Source of the DNA: Aequorivita sp.
GTDB lineage: Bacteria > Bacteroidota > Bacteroidia > Flavobacteriales > Flavobacteriaceae
NCBI GenBank assembly: GCA_002733915.1
Contig: NVXN01000001.1
Location: 492,805 to 498,068 of the forward strand
Direction: 5' to 3'
DNA length: 5,264 nucleotides
The position numbers and the translations under genes are program-made. The notes below the pieces were generated by a model. It was not told where the DNA came from, made no database searches, and saw only the letters and a list, made by a program, of their open reading frames with translations. Below, one piece after another: positions 1-5,264 of this stretch (position 1 is the stretch's first letter; each line of letters opens with the position of its first letter).

Positions 1-1
1 T

Positions 2-511
2 GAAATTCCTTCACTTCCACTCGGAATAAAGAAAGTCGGTGTTTTTGTGGACGAAAAAATTTCAGAAGTAATTGATTTGTGCAAAAAATATTCATTGAAT
101 GTAATCCAACTTCACGGCAATGAAACGAAAGAATATGTGCTCGACTTACAGGGTTATTTGACTTTGTACTGTCCAGATGTATTGATTTGGAAGGTTTTTA
201 ACGTTGACGACGAGTTTGATTTCAGCCCTCTGAAAATTTTTGAAAACAAAGTAGATAAATTCCTTTTCGACACAAAAGGAAAAGATAAAGGTGGAAATGG
301 TTACACTTTCAATTGGGAAATTCTGAAAAATTATCCATCTAAAAAACCATTCATTTTAAGCGGCGGTATTGGTTTGGAGGAAATTGCTGAATTGAAGGAA
401 TTTCTAAGAACCGATCTTCCCATCCACGCAATTGATGTGAATAGCAAATTTGAAATTGAGCCAGGTTTAAAAAATATTGAAGCTTTAAAAAAAATCAAGA
501 ATGAATTATAA
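2..511 (+). CDS. trpF: Phosphoribosylanthranilate isomerase, 5' end missing
   Basis: This cytoplasmic (beta/alpha)8 barrel enzyme converts N-(5-phosphoribosyl)anthranilate to CdRP in tryptophan synthesis. The reading frame is open to the left edge, so 169 C-terminal residues are visible. The family is usually about 200-220 residues, so roughly 40 N-terminal residues are lost, including the catalytic Cys of the KICG segment. Visible family signatures are KKVGVFV just inside the edge, VIQLHGNE (visible residues 34-41), FLFDTKG with the likely general-acid Asp (90), GGNG (97-100), the phosphate-binding SGGI (120-123), and the DVNSKFE...PGLKN end (145-158). The GTG at 47 is not a credible start because conserved TrpF sequence precedes it in frame. 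The last 11 bases overlap trpB, as expected in a trp operon. The identification is firm, from both the motifs and the neighbours. Confidence 0.95.
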   Translation, partial: EIPSLPLGIKKVGVFVDEKISEVIDLCKKYSLNVIQLHGNETKEYVLDLQGYLTLYCPDVLIWKVFNVDDEFDFSPLKIFENKVDKFLFDTKGKDKGGNGYTFNWEILKNYPSKKPFILSGGIGLEEIAELKEFLRTDLPIHAIDVNSKFEIEPGLKNIEALKKIKNEL

Positions 512-1682
512 CGTAAACGAAAAAGGCTATTACGGCGAGTTTGGCGGGGCATACATTCCCGAAATGCTGTACCCAAATGTGGAGGAACTTCGGCAGAATT
601 ACCTAAAAATAATGGCTGAGGAATCTTTTCAAAAGGAATTCCGACAACGGCTGAAAGATTACGTGGGCCGGCCAACGCCACTTTATTTCGCGAAACGTCT
701 TTCGGAAAAATACGGTACAAAAATATATTTGAAGCGCGAAGATCTTTGCCACACAGGCGCACACAAAGTGAACAATACCATCGGCCAGATTTTAATGGCG
801 AAACGGTTGGGAAAAACCCGAATAATCGCCGAAACAGGCGCAGGCCAGCACGGAGTTGCAACCGCAACGGTTTGTGCTTTAATGGGTTTAGAATGTATTG
901 TTTTTATGGGCGAAATTGACATTCAGCGACAAGCACCAAATGTTGCGCGAATGAAAATGCTGGGCGCAAAAGTGGTTCCCGCCACCAGTGGCAGCAAAAC
1001 ACTAAAAGATGCCACAAATGAAGCCATTCGAGATTGGATTAACAATCCAATTAACACACATTATATCATTGGAAGTGTTGTTGGTCCGCACCCGTACCCT
1101 GATATGGTGGCACGGTTTCAAAGCGTAATTTCGAAAGAAATAAAAACACAGCTCAAAGAAAAAGAAGGACGTGAAAATCCAGATTTTGTAGTAGCCTGTG
1201 TTGGCGGTGGAAGTAATGCAGCTGGCGCTTTTTATCATTATTTAAACCAACCTGAAGTTGGAATTATCGCTGTGGAAGCCGCTGGAAAAGGAATTAATAG
1301 TGGCGAAAGTGCGGCAACTTCAGCGTTGGGAAAAGTGGGGATTATTCACGGAAGTAAAACGCTTTTGATGCAAACTGCTGACGGACAAATTACCGAACCC
1401 TACTCTATTTCGGCTGGTTTGGATTATCCAGGGGTGGGCCCTATGCACGCCCATCTTTTTGCAAGCGGAAGAGGTGAATTCATTTCAATAACCGATGATG
1501 AAGCGATGAAGGCCGGAATGCAACTTTGTAAGCTGGAAGGTATTATTCCTGCCATTGAAAGCAGCCACGCGTTGGCAATTTTTGAGTCCCGGAAGTTCAA
1601 AAAAGAGAATATAGTTGTTGTGAATTTGAGCGGCCGAGGCGATAAGGATTTGGATACATATATTAAACATTTCGAATTATAA
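501..1682 (+). CDS. trpB: Tryptophan synthase beta chain
   Basis: This is the PLP-dependent beta subunit of the alpha2beta2 tryptophan synthase. It condenses indole with L-serine to give L-tryptophan. The 393 residues match the usual length of about 390-400. The PLP Schiff-base lysine is Lys89 in HTGAHKVNN. The catalytic glutamate is Glu111 in AETGAGQHG. The cofactor phosphate loop is GGGSN (235-239). Asp308 of [10 protein letters not shown] closes over the substrate, and Ser377 of NLSGRGDKD contacts the pyridine nitrogen. All are intact, so the enzyme should be active. The ATG at 501 gives the standard N-terminus, with [12 protein letters not shown] at residues 10-21. It overlaps the end of trpF by 11 bases and has no Shine-Dalgarno sequence, as is usual in Bacteroidota. 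Its stop codon shares one base with the trpA start. No truncation or frameshift is seen. Confidence 0.98.
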   Translation: MNYNVNEKGYYGEFGGAYIPEMLYPNVEELRQNYLKIMAEESFQKEFRQRLKDYVGRPTPLYFAKRLSEKYGTKIYLKREDLCHTGAHKVNNTIGQILMAKRLGKTRIIAETGAGQHGVATATVCALMGLECIVFMGEIDIQRQAPNVARMKMLGAKVVPATSGSKTLKDATNEAIRDWINNPINTHYIIGSVVGPHPYPDMVARFQSVISKEIKTQLKEKEGRENPDFVVACVGGGSNAAGAFYHYLNQPEVGIIAVEAAGKGINSGESAATSALGKVGIIHGSKTLLMQTADGQITEPYSISAGLDYPGVGPMHAHLFASGRGEFISITDDEAMKAGMQLCKLEGIIPAIESSHALAIFESRKFKKENIVVVNLSGRGDKDLDTYIKHFEL

Positions 1683-2449
1683 TGAATAGAATTCAGCAGA
1701 AAATTTCCGAAGACAAAAAACTGCTTTCAATATATTTTACGGCAGGCTACCCAAAATTGGACGACACGGTTGAAATCCTTCAACAGTTGGAAAACAATGG
1801 TGTAGATATGGTTGAAATCGGTTTGCCGTTTAGCGATCCGTTGGCCGATGGGCCCACAATTCAAGCGAGTTCGCAAGTTGCCTTAAAAAACGGAATGACT
1901 ACCGATTTGCTTTTTCAGCAGCTAAAAGATATTCGGAAAACGGTTTCTCTTCCCTTGATTATTATGGGATATTTCAATCCCGTGCTTCAATATGGGATTG
2001 AAAAATTCTGTAAAAAATGCTCAGAAGTTGGTGTTGACGGCCTAATACTTCCCGACCTTCCTTTGGCCGAATTCGAGGAAAATTATGCTGAAATCTTCAA
2101 AAAATATGAATTACTGAATATCTTTTTAATTACACCGCAAACGTCCGAAGACCGCATTCATCAAATTGATTCTGCTTCCGAAGGTTTTATATATATGGTG
2201 AGCAGCGCGAGTGTTACCGGAAGTTCTGAAGGTTTTGGGGAAATTCAGGAAAAATATTTTGAGCGTATTGCTTTAATGAAACTTAAAAATCTTTTGATTG
2301 TGGGATTCGGGATTCAGGATTCGAAGACTTTTTCCCAAGCCGCCAACCACTCAAAAGGGGCAATCATTGGTAGTGCGTTTATTAAAATGCTCTCAGAAAA
2401 AGGAAAAATAGGAATTTCAGCATTTGTAGATTCAATTCGGAAGGTTTAA
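1682..2449 (+). CDS. trpA: Tryptophan synthase alpha chain
   Basis: The alpha subunit cleaves indole-3-glycerol phosphate to indole and glyceraldehyde-3-phosphate. It passes indole through a tunnel to TrpB. The 255 residues are close to the usual 250-270 of this TIM barrel. The hallmark VEIGLPFSDPLADGP is at residues 44-58, with catalytic Glu45 and Asp56. The IMGYFNP strand is at 94-100, LPDLPL at 123-128, and FIYMVSS with the conserved Tyr171 at 169-175. The flexible loop SVTGSS (177-182) and the phosphate-binding segments VGFGI (207-211) and GSAFIK (230-235) follow. The ATG overlaps the trpB stop as TAATG, so coupled translation and matched subunit output are likely. It is the last recognisable trp gene here. 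A weak stem-loop begins in its stop codon. Confidence 0.98.
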   Translation: MNRIQQKISEDKKLLSIYFTAGYPKLDDTVEILQQLENNGVDMVEIGLPFSDPLADGPTIQASSQVALKNGMTTDLLFQQLKDIRKTVSLPLIIMGYFNPVLQYGIEKFCKKCSEVGVDGLILPDLPLAEFEENYAEIFKKYELLNIFLITPQTSEDRIHQIDSASEGFIYMVSSASVTGSSEGFGEIQEKYFERIALMKLKNLLIVGFGIQDSKTFSQAANHSKGAIIGSAFIKMLSEKGKIGISAFVDSIRKV

Positions 2450-2468
2450 CCATTCTTTAGCAATGGTT
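2448..2468 (+). other. Weak stem-loop at the trpA stop codon
   Basis: AACCATT (2448-2454) and AATGGTT (2462-2468) form a perfect 7-bp inverted repeat around a 7-base loop. The left arm begins inside the trpA stop codon. The stem has few G-C pairs and no T-run follows, so it does not qualify as an intrinsic terminator by itself. It could protect the trp mRNA 3' end, weaken read-through into the small genes, or be chance. Confidence 0.3.
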
Positions 2469-2533
2469 TAAGGGAATTTGTGATTTGGTTTCTCTATTTT
2501 AGGTATTCAATTATAAACGAAAAAAATAATACT

Positions 2534-2662
2534 ATGGCTAAGAAATTTGAAAGAGACACAGAGCAAAAACATCCCACAAACCCAACCGGAAAGACCAATA
2601 AGCAAACTAATGAGTTTGATATAGATAAAAAAACCATTAAAAAACAACAAAACAAAAAATAG
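2534..2662 (+). CDS. Small lysine-rich hydrophilic protein, unknown function, coupled to bTHX
   Basis: I do not recognise this 42-residue protein. It starts MAKKFERD and ends KKQQNKK, with 11 lysines and many Thr, Asn and Gln residues. It has no Cys or Trp and no hydrophobic stretch that could be a signal peptide or membrane segment. It is probably soluble, basic and poorly structured, possibly RNA-associated, although low-complexity composition alone cannot show that. The ATG at 2534 is preceded by an A-rich stretch typical of Bacteroidota starts. An in-frame ATG at 2480 would add 18 residues of unrelated hydrophobic character and is less likely. The TAG stop shares its G with the GTG start of the ribosomal protein gene downstream, which suggests translational coupling. 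It may be a genuine small protein or only a translated leader for bTHX. Confidence 0.5.
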   Translation: MAKKFERDTEQKHPTNPTGKTNKQTNEFDIDKKTIKKQQNKK

Positions 2663-2793
2663 TGGGTAAAGGTGACAAAAAAACTAAACGTGGAAAGATA
2701 AACATTGGAAGTTTCGGAAAATTGAGACCGAGACGCAAAAAATTCAATATCCGCCCAAAACCGACCAAAGACGCACAACAAAAGGAAGCTTAA
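2662..2793 (+). CDS. 30S ribosomal protein bTHX (THX family)
   Basis: This 43-residue basic protein begins (V/M)GKGDKKTKRGKI and continues with GSFGKLRPRRKK. The layout matches the short ribosomal protein first described in the Thermus 30S subunit (GKGD-R/K-rich-GKI-x-x-G-x-x-G-x-x-RPRKKK). In Thermus it sits in a cavity between 16S rRNA helices in the head of the small subunit. The conserved core fills residues 2-27. The remaining tail of about 16 residues (FNIRPKPTKDAQQKEA) is longer than in the 26-residue Thermus protein, as is common in Bacteroidota. The start is GTG at 2662-2664. No in-frame ATG precedes the conserved GKGD block closely, and the GTG overlaps the upstream TAG by one base. 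No Shine-Dalgarno sequence is visible, so initiation probably depends on ribosomes ending the upstream ORF. The gene is easily missed because of its size and start codon. Confidence 0.88.
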   Translation: MGKGDKKTKRGKINIGSFGKLRPRRKKFNIRPKPTKDAQQKEA

Positions 2794-2806
2794 AATAAAT
2801 TGACTT

Positions 2807-2837
2807 TTCCGCTGTCCGATTTTTTTGACAGCTGGAA
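2807..2837 (+). other. Inverted repeat with T-rich loop downstream of bTHX
   Basis: TTCC plus GCTGTC (2807-2816) pairs with GACAGC, then a one-base T bulge, then GGAA (2827-2837). That makes about 10 base pairs closing a 10-base loop that holds seven consecutive T residues. It begins 13 bases after the bTHX stop. The T-run lies in the loop instead of after the stem, so this is not a standard terminator. A 3'-end stabilising structure or a regulatory hairpin is possible. Confidence 0.4.
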
Positions 2838-2885
2838 TATCCAAATGGAAATCCATCGATATATTTTAATTTGATCATGGATATT
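2836..2885 (+). other. Long-range inverted repeat, 8 bp perfect
   Basis: AATATCCA (2836-2843) is exactly repeated in inverted orientation as TGGATATT (2878-2885), with 34 bases between. The interval contains a smaller nested palindrome (ATGG...CCAT, 2845-2856). The left arm shares two bases with the preceding hairpin, so the two structures are partly exclusive. The region holds no gene, and the function is unknown. Chance is possible given the AT-rich sequence. Confidence 0.25.
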
Positions 2886-2902
2886 TCGTTTTAAGTTGAA
2901 TG

Positions 2903-2951
2903 GAAAGGGTTTTTAAGAACAAGTTTTAATTCTTAAAAACCTTTTCTTTTT
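2903..2951 (+). terminator. Strong rho-independent terminator
   Basis: Positions 2903-2919 pair with 2930-2946 in an uninterrupted 17-bp stem that contains one G-T wobble. The loop is 10 bases (2920-2929). The stem is followed at once by a T-run at 2947-2951. It ends the transcript carrying the small ORF and bTHX, and any trp read-through. It also separates that transcript from the HMG-CoA reductase promoter about 30 bases downstream. On the opposite strand the stem is not followed by a T-run, so it should act mainly on + strand transcription. Confidence 0.88.
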
Positions 2952-2982
2952 ACAAGATTCCGAAGAAACCACACTGAAATAT

Positions 2983-2990
2983 TATCTTTG
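2983..2990 (+). promoter_or_regulatory. Bacteroidota-type -7 promoter element for HMG-CoA reductase
   Basis: TATCTTTG matches the TAnnTTTG -7 consensus of the Bacteroidota primary sigma factor exactly. It lies just after the terminator and 22 bases before the HMG-CoA reductase ATG, which predicts a short leader of about 15-20 bases. No convincing TTTG -33 box is seen 17-23 bases upstream (the region holds TTCC), so promoter strength is uncertain. Confidence 0.6.
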
Positions 2991-3012
2991 CCACTAAATG
3001 ACACTTATTTAA

Positions 3013-4326
3013 ATGAACCAACCTGTTTCTGGATTTTCAAAAAAAACAAAAGCCGAAAAAATTGATTGGCTTGCAAAAAATTACTTGCAAAGCAATTCTG
3101 ATTCCGTTCAAATTCTAAAAAAGTATTGGAATGAAGATGCACAATTGCAGCAACTCCACGACGATTTTATAGAAAATACCCTTTCCAACTATTACCTGCC
3201 CTTTGGCATTGCACCTAACTTTTTGATTAACGGAGAACTATTTGCCCTGCCCATGGTAACGGAAGAAAGTTCGGTGGTAGCTGCCGCTAGCAATGCCGCG
3301 AAATTTTGGTTGGAACGTGGAGGTTTTAAGACCAGCGTGATTTCCACGGAAAAAAACGGGCAAATTCATTTCAATTTCTATGGAGATGAAAAAAGCATGG
3401 AAACATTTTTTGAAGTTGTAAAACCAAAACTTCGCAACAGTATTGAATCCATTGAAAAAAACATGAAAGCCCGTGGTGGTGGACTGTTGGAGCTTACATT
3501 AGTAGATAAATCGCATATTTTAGACGGTTATTTTTACATTCACGCTACTTTTGAAACTTTAGATGCCATGGGGGCTAATTTCATAAACAGTTGTTTGGAG
3601 CAGATGGCGCATACTTTTGAGGAAGAAGCCAAAACTTTTGAAACATTCCAAAAAAAAGAAACCTATCCGGAAGTGGTTATGAGCATTCTTTCCAATTACG
3701 TTCCTGAGTGTTTGGTGCGTGCGGAAGTAAGCTGCAAAGTGGAGGAACTTACCACAAAACATTACGAAGGCAGGCAATTTGCTGAAAAGTTTGTACGCGC
3801 CATTGAAATCGCCAAAACAGAATCGCGGCGTGCCGTAACACATAACAAAGGGATTATGAACGGAGTGGATGCGGTGGTTTTGGCAACAGGAAATGATTTC
3901 CGCGCCGTGGAGGCCGGCGTACACGCATACGCTGCCCGAAACAGCTATTACAGCAGTTTGACACACGCAAAAATTGAAGAGGGCATTTTTACTTTTTGGA
4001 TTGAATTGCCTTTGGCAGTCGGTACCATTGGTGGATTGACGTCACTTCACCCATTGACAAAACTGGCTCTTGAAATTCTTCAAAAACCCGATGCAAAGCA
4101 ATTGATGGAGATTTTGGCAGTCGCTGGACTGGCGCAAAATTTTGCTGCTGTGCGTTCTTTGGTAACAACCGGAATCCAAAAAGGACATATGAAAATGCAC
4201 TTGATGAATATTTTGAATCAATTAAAAGCTAATAAAGCTGAAAAAGAAAAAGCGATTGACTATTTTAAAGAAAATGCGGTTTCACATAGCGCTGTAGTTT
4301 CTTTTCTAGAAAAGCTGAGAAAATAA
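3013..4326 (+). CDS. Hydroxymethylglutaryl-CoA reductase, class II (degradative-type family)
   Basis: This soluble enzyme interconverts HMG-CoA and mevalonate using NAD(P)H. The 437 residues are close to the 428 of the Pseudomonas mevalonii class II enzyme, and there is no membrane anchor as in eukaryotic class I. Residues recognised by family comparison are the substrate segment ENTLSNYYLPFGIAPNF (54-70) and catalytic Glu85 in EESSVVAAAS. The cofactor motif DAMGAN is at 184-189, catalytic Lys279 lies in THNKGIMNG, Asp295 in ATGNDFRAVEAG, and His392 in QKGHMKMH. The whole Glu-Lys-Asp-His set is present. The ATG at 3013 directly follows an in-frame TAA at 3010-3012, so it cannot extend upstream. 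The -7 box precedes it, and a GHMP kinase follows after two bases. That context favours a biosynthetic mevalonate-pathway role despite the 'degradative' family label. Cofactor preference cannot be read from the sequence with confidence. Confidence 0.95.
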   Translation: MNQPVSGFSKKTKAEKIDWLAKNYLQSNSDSVQILKKYWNEDAQLQQLHDDFIENTLSNYYLPFGIAPNFLINGELFALPMVTEESSVVAAASNAAKFWLERGGFKTSVISTEKNGQIHFNFYGDEKSMETFFEVVKPKLRNSIESIEKNMKARGGGLLELTLVDKSHILDGYFYIHATFETLDAMGANFINSCLEQMAHTFEEEAKTFETFQKKETYPEVVMSILSNYVPECLVRAEVSCKVEELTTKHYEGRQFAEKFVRAIEIAKTESRRAVTHNKGIMNGVDAVVLATGNDFRAVEAGVHAYAARNSYYSSLTHAKIEEGIFTFWIELPLAVGTIGGLTSLHPLTKLALEILQKPDAKQLMEILAVAGLAQNFAAVRSLVTTGIQKGHMKMHLMNILNQLKANKAEKEKAIDYFKENAVSHSAVVSFLEKLRK

Positions 4327-4328
4327 TT

Positions 4329-5231
4329 ATGCAAAAGTTCCACAGCAACGGAAAATTATTGCTAACGGGCGAATATGTGGTGCTGAAAGGAGCAACAGCC
4401 TTGGCCATTCCCACTAAATATGGGCAATCTTTGGAAGTTGATTTTTCAGAAAAAAAAGAAATTTACTGGAAAAGCTATGACGAAAACGGATCTGTTTGGT
4501 ATGAGGATTATTTTGACTTAAAAAATTTAGAAGTCTCAAACAACAGGAATAACATTTCAAAAACGCTTTCAAAAATACTTTGTGAAGCCAGAAAACTAAA
4601 TCCCACTTTTCTTTTGGAACAAAATGGGTTTAAGGTAAAAACAAAACTGGATTTTCCGCGCAATTGGGGTTTGGGCACTTCTTCAACATTGATAAACAAT
4701 ATTGCACAGTGGGCAGGTGTAGACGGCTTTGCGCTGCTCGCCAATAGTTTTGGCGGCAGTGGTTATGATATTGCCGCCGCACAAAATGACACTCCTATTT
4801 TATATGAGTTGAAAAATGGAAATCCTGAATATAGAAAAATACATCTTCCGTGGGATTTTACGCAGTCTGTATTTTTTGTGCACTTAAATAAAAAACAGGA
4901 CAGCAAAAAAGAGGTTACGAGATTTAAAAAAGCTTCAGTAGATAAAAAAGTCCTTCAAAGAATTTCAGATATCAGCAATAAATTGTTGGTATGTTATTCC
5001 CTTTCAGACTTTGAAAAATTGATGAATGTTCACGAAGAAATCATTTCAAAAAATATTAAACTCCCCACAATCAAAGAGCAACTTTTTAGTGATTATTCGG
5101 GAGCAATAAAGAGTTTGGGTGCTTGGGGCGGAGATTTTGTTTTGGCTACCGGAGATGAAAATGAAATGGATTATTTTAGGAAAAAAGGGTTTGGGACAAT
5201 TGTTCCTTTTGGGGAAATGATGAAGCAATAA
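4329..5231 (+). CDS. GHMP kinase, GYDIA family (probable mevalonate-pathway kinase)
   Basis: This is a soluble ATP-dependent small-molecule kinase of the galactokinase-homoserine-mevalonate-phosphomevalonate fold. It has 300 residues. Motif 1 is NGKLLLTGEYVVLKG (7-21). Motif 2, the ATP phosphate loop, is NWGLGTSST (112-120). GGSGYDIAAA (142-151) carries the likely catalytic Asp147, equivalent to the SGxD motif of mevalonate kinases and giving the family its name. Motif 3 is GAWGGDFVLATG (264-275). The two-base gap after the HMG-CoA reductase gene implies co-transcription and a linked pathway step. GEY in motif 1 resembles phosphomevalonate kinases, whereas SGYD resembles mevalonate kinases, so the substrate is unresolved. 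Only about 22 residues separate motif 2 from GSGYDIA, fewer than the roughly 40-50 in ordinary mevalonate kinases. The start ATG allows motif 1 to begin at residue 7, as is normal. Confidence 0.88.
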   Translation: MQKFHSNGKLLLTGEYVVLKGATALAIPTKYGQSLEVDFSEKKEIYWKSYDENGSVWYEDYFDLKNLEVSNNRNNISKTLSKILCEARKLNPTFLLEQNGFKVKTKLDFPRNWGLGTSSTLINNIAQWAGVDGFALLANSFGGSGYDIAAAQNDTPILYELKNGNPEYRKIHLPWDFTQSVFFVHLNKKQDSKKEVTRFKKASVDKKVLQRISDISNKLLVCYSLSDFEKLMNVHEEIISKNIKLPTIKEQLFSDYSGAIKSLGAWGGDFVLATGDENEMDYFRKKGFGTIVPFGEMMKQ

Positions 5232-5264
5232 ACTCTAAACAAATATTTTAAAAACAAAAAACCC

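Noticed and set aside
47..49. GTG as the start of trpF
   Set aside because: The frame is open to the left edge, and the preceding residues (KKVGVFV) are conserved TrpF sequence, so the gene is cut by the window edge.
331..867. 178-residue open frame on the minus strand opposite trpF/trpB
   Set aside because: It lies wholly opposite two well-supported conserved genes, has no recognisable motif, and reads as a Cys/Arg/Leu-rich shadow.
2448..2480. trpA-end stem-loop as an intrinsic terminator
   Set aside because: It has only 7 bp, mostly A-T, and no T-run follows, so it is kept only as a weak stem-loop.
2477..2502. Possible promoter for the small ORF/bTHX pair: TTTG at 2477-2480 and TATTTTAG at 2495-2502
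   Set aside because: The -7 box has a mismatch in its TTTG half, and the 14-base spacing is shorter than the usual 17-23, so it is too weak to list. The pair may be read through from trp.
2480..2533. Upstream ATG that would extend the lysine-rich small ORF by 18 residues
   Set aside because: The extension is hydrophobic and aromatic, unlike the rest. The ATG at 2534 has the A-rich upstream context typical of starts in this group.
2494..2856. 120-residue hydrophobic open frame on the minus strand opposite the small ORF and bTHX
   Set aside because: The Phe/Leu richness comes from reading the complement of AAA lysine codons. It covers bTHX, which has a clear family signature, and no minus-strand promoter was seen.
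5232..5264. AT-rich tail ending AAAAAACCC after the kinase gene, as the left arm of a terminator
   Set aside because: The matching right arm, if any, lies beyond the window, so nothing can be shown.

Overview
The window looks like chromosomal DNA from a member of the Bacteroidota, most likely the Flavobacteriaceae. The evidence is AT-rich base composition, start codons without Shine-Dalgarno sequences, a TAnnTTTG promoter element of the Bacteroidota type, and the pairing of a class II HMG-CoA reductase with a GYDIA-type GHMP kinase. The genus cannot be told from the window. All supported genes are on the + strand.

Left part (2-2449): the end of a tryptophan biosynthesis operon, with trpF (its 5' end lies outside the window), trpB and trpA. 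The genes overlap by 11 bases and by 1 base, so they are almost certainly co-transcribed and probably translationally coupled. TrpF makes CdRP. TrpA then releases indole, and TrpB joins it to serine in the TrpAB complex.

Middle part (2450-2952): a weak stem-loop sits at the trpA stop codon. Two very small genes follow. The first is a lysine-rich 42-residue ORF of unknown function (2534-2662). The second is a 43-residue ribosomal protein bTHX (2662-2793). It starts with GTG, and its first base is the last base of the upstream stop codon. The 3' flank holds inverted repeats and then a strong intrinsic terminator (2903-2951), which closes the left transcription unit.

Right part (2953-5264): a new unit with a perfect -7 box (2983-2990) drives a class II HMG-CoA reductase (3013-4326). 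Two bases later comes a GHMP kinase of the GYDIA type (4329-5231). Both point to the mevalonate route to isoprenoids. The reductase makes or oxidises mevalonate, and the kinase probably phosphorylates mevalonate or a related intermediate. The last 33 bases are AT-rich with no recognisable gene.

No mobile element, CRISPR array, tRNA or rRNA was seen. No wholly new multi-gene system is evident. The points most worth a second look are the coupled small ORF and bTHX pair, the structured 3' region, and the unusually compact kinase next to HMG-CoA reductase.
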